Notes under the pieces: generated by a model
What the model was told of the DNA's origin: nothing
The model's input: only the letters and a program-made list of their open reading frames with translations
The model's database searches: none
DNA from: Streptomyces sp. TLI_235
GTDB taxonomy: Bacteria > Actinomycetota > Actinomycetes > Streptomycetales > Streptomycetaceae
DNA length: 64,000 bases
Direction: 5' to 3'
Assembly: GCA_002300355.1 (NCBI GenBank)
Contig: NSGV01000001.1
Location: forward strand, 2,108,001-2,172,000
In this document: one piece after another, positions 63,043 to 64,000 of the stretch
Numbering within the stretch: position 1 is the first letter of the stretch
Layout: each line of letters starts with the position of its first letter
Position numbers and translations under genes: made by a program

Positions 63043-64000
63043 CTACTGGCCGGCGCCGCCGTCGTGGACGCTGAAGGCCGAGCGGCGGGCCGCCCTGGCC
63101 ACCGCCGGGTCCGGGTGCACGCCGGAGACCGCGGTCAGCACCGAGGCCGCCCGCGGGTGCCCCGACTGCCGGGCGCGGTTGAACAGCCGGACTGGCTCGC
63201 CCGCCGAGGCGCCCTCGACGTGCGGCACCAGCAGCGCCGTGTCGCCGTGGTCGAGGACGGCGGCGGCGGTGTCCACCCACAGCCAGGCGGCGTCCTCCGC
63301 GCCCAGCACGTCGGCCGGGGAGACCGGGCCGTCGTCGGACCGCTCGGCCAGCCACAGCAGCGCGTACGGCCGCAGCTCCTGCTCCTCCACGGCGGCCCGG
63401 ACGGCCTGCTCGGCGGGACCGCCGGCGACCCGCAGGGCCTCGAAGGCGAGGCCGCGCAGCAGGGCGTCGTCGCCGCGGGCCGCGTCCAGCAGCTCGGCGA
63501 CCGCGCGGTCGGCCGGGCGGGCGGCGACCCAGGCCCGGTACTCGGCGCGGGCCGGGCCCGGGGTGTAGTCGGCGCAGGCGGCGAGCATCTCCAGGGCGTC
63601 CTGCTCGATGTGGCCGGCCGCGGTCTGCGCGACCGTGCAGATCTCCTCCAGCTTCGCCCGGACCGCCCAGTGCCCCAGTGAGGACAGCTCGGCGGCCTCG
63701 TTGCGGCGCTCCAGGGCGCCGACGGCGGCCAGGCCGTCCAGCATCCAGTCGAGCACCGCGGCGACGTCGGAGGCCGAGGTGGGGGTGTCGACCTGCGGCG
63801 CCCGGCAGGTGCCGCGGACGGCGGACATCGCGGAGGCCGCGTGCGGCACCGGGGAGGGGCCGAGGGCGCCGGTGCCGGCGCCGTGCCGGCGCTCGTCCAG
63901 GCCGCGGCGCAGCAGCTCCAGGAGCTCGCTGTCGGCGACCGGCCCGTCCACCAGGTGCAGGAAGGACAGCAGGTGCGGCGCCTGGTCGACGGCCTGGCCG
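63043..64000 (-). CDS. Conserved hypothetical protein, partial (5' end beyond window)
   Basis: The minus-strand frame runs open from the window edge at 64000 to a TGA at 63043-63045, giving at least 318 residues and more upstream. The protein is Ala/Glu/Leu-rich and mostly helical (SELLELLRRGLDERRHG, EMLAACADYTPGPARAEYRAWVA, LLRGLAFEALRVAGGPAEQAVRAAV), suggesting an alpha-helical repeat. No family or catalytic motif is recognised. It converges on pssA across the bidirectional terminator. Confidence 0.75.
   Translation of the reverse strand, partial: GQAVDQAPHLLSFLHLVDGPVADSELLELLRRGLDERRHGAGTGALGPSPVPHAASAMSAVRGTCRAPQVDTPTSASDVAAVLDWMLDGLAAVGALERRNEAAELSSLGHWAVRAKLEEICTVAQTAAGHIEQDALEMLAACADYTPGPARAEYRAWVAARPADRAVAELLDAARGDDALLRGLAFEALRVAGGPAEQAVRAAVEEQELRPYALLWLAERSDDGPVSPADVLGAEDAAWLWVDTAAAVLDHGDTALLVPHVEGASAGEPVRLFNRARQSGHPRAASVLTAVSGVHPDPAVARAARRSAFSVHDGGAGQ

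Overview
The window is a very high-GC actinobacterial chromosome segment, and its gene content is that of a Streptomycetaceae member (Streptomyces or Kitasatospora). The pointers are wobble-G/C codon use, frequent GTG and TTG starts, many 4-bp start/stop overlaps, strong GC hairpin terminators, several leaderless promoters, and recognisable Streptomyces neighbourhoods (a CcrA/ethylmalonyl-CoA block beside psd-pssA, an Asp23/AmaP block, CebR boxes at cellulase genes). It looks like core chromosome. No rRNA, tRNA, CRISPR array, integrase or insertion sequence was seen. The genus assignment is inference.

Layout. 1-6.4 kb: end of serB, a SixA-type phosphatase, a 40-aa membrane peptide with a CynX-type exporter, a GntR/FadR regulator with a perfect 19-bp operator, fabG-fabI, and a metallo-beta-lactamase-fold hydrolase. 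6.5-18 kb: a TldD/TldE pair, KptA RNA 2'-phosphotransferase, DUF3099, moaA, an ActP-type acetate symporter with its DUF485 partner, a zinc alcohol dehydrogenase, a DEDDh exonuclease with a BRCT-like end, SURF1, and a membrane protein behind an iron-box-like site. 18-26 kb: an SDR enzyme, a five-gene Asp23/AmaP envelope-stress operon, an enoyl-CoA hydratase, a small HTH protein, and an ABC-F ATPase preceded by a possible seven-residue leader peptide.

26.3-37.6 kb is an exopolysaccharide block of the polyprenyl-phosphate type: priming glycosylphosphotransferase, two GT4 glycosyltransferases, MurJ/Wzx-like flippase, O-antigen-ligase/Wzy-like protein, Wzz-like protein, polysaccharide deacetylase, BioF2/FemAB-like acyltransferase, and a converging GH26 enzyme. 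The ligase/polymerase gene carries a striking tandem repeat array (34158-34580). All its units are multiples of three bases, and it sits between a good start site and the membrane core. This is the most unusual structure in the window.

37.7-50.9 kb: an SRPBCC protein, a HipA-like kinase, a secreted subtilase, a divergent GH48/GH5 cellulase pair with two CebR boxes, a split FluG-like pair (amidohydrolase plus glutamine-synthetase-like ligase), and a TetR/DHA2 exporter pair with twin dyads. 51.3-60.9 kb: the ethylmalonyl-CoA (acetyl-CoA assimilation) genes, namely a duplicated-domain 3-hydroxyacyl-CoA dehydrogenase, a TetR regulator, ccrA, ethylmalonyl-CoA mutase, CitE-like malyl-CoA lyase, MaoC-type mesaconyl-CoA hydratase, and methylsuccinyl-CoA dehydrogenase. 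The ccrA promoter region holds two perfect dyads, and one dyad of the same kind lies inside the TetR gene. 61.4-64 kb: psd-pssA for phosphatidylethanolamine synthesis, and a partial gene of unknown function running off the right edge.
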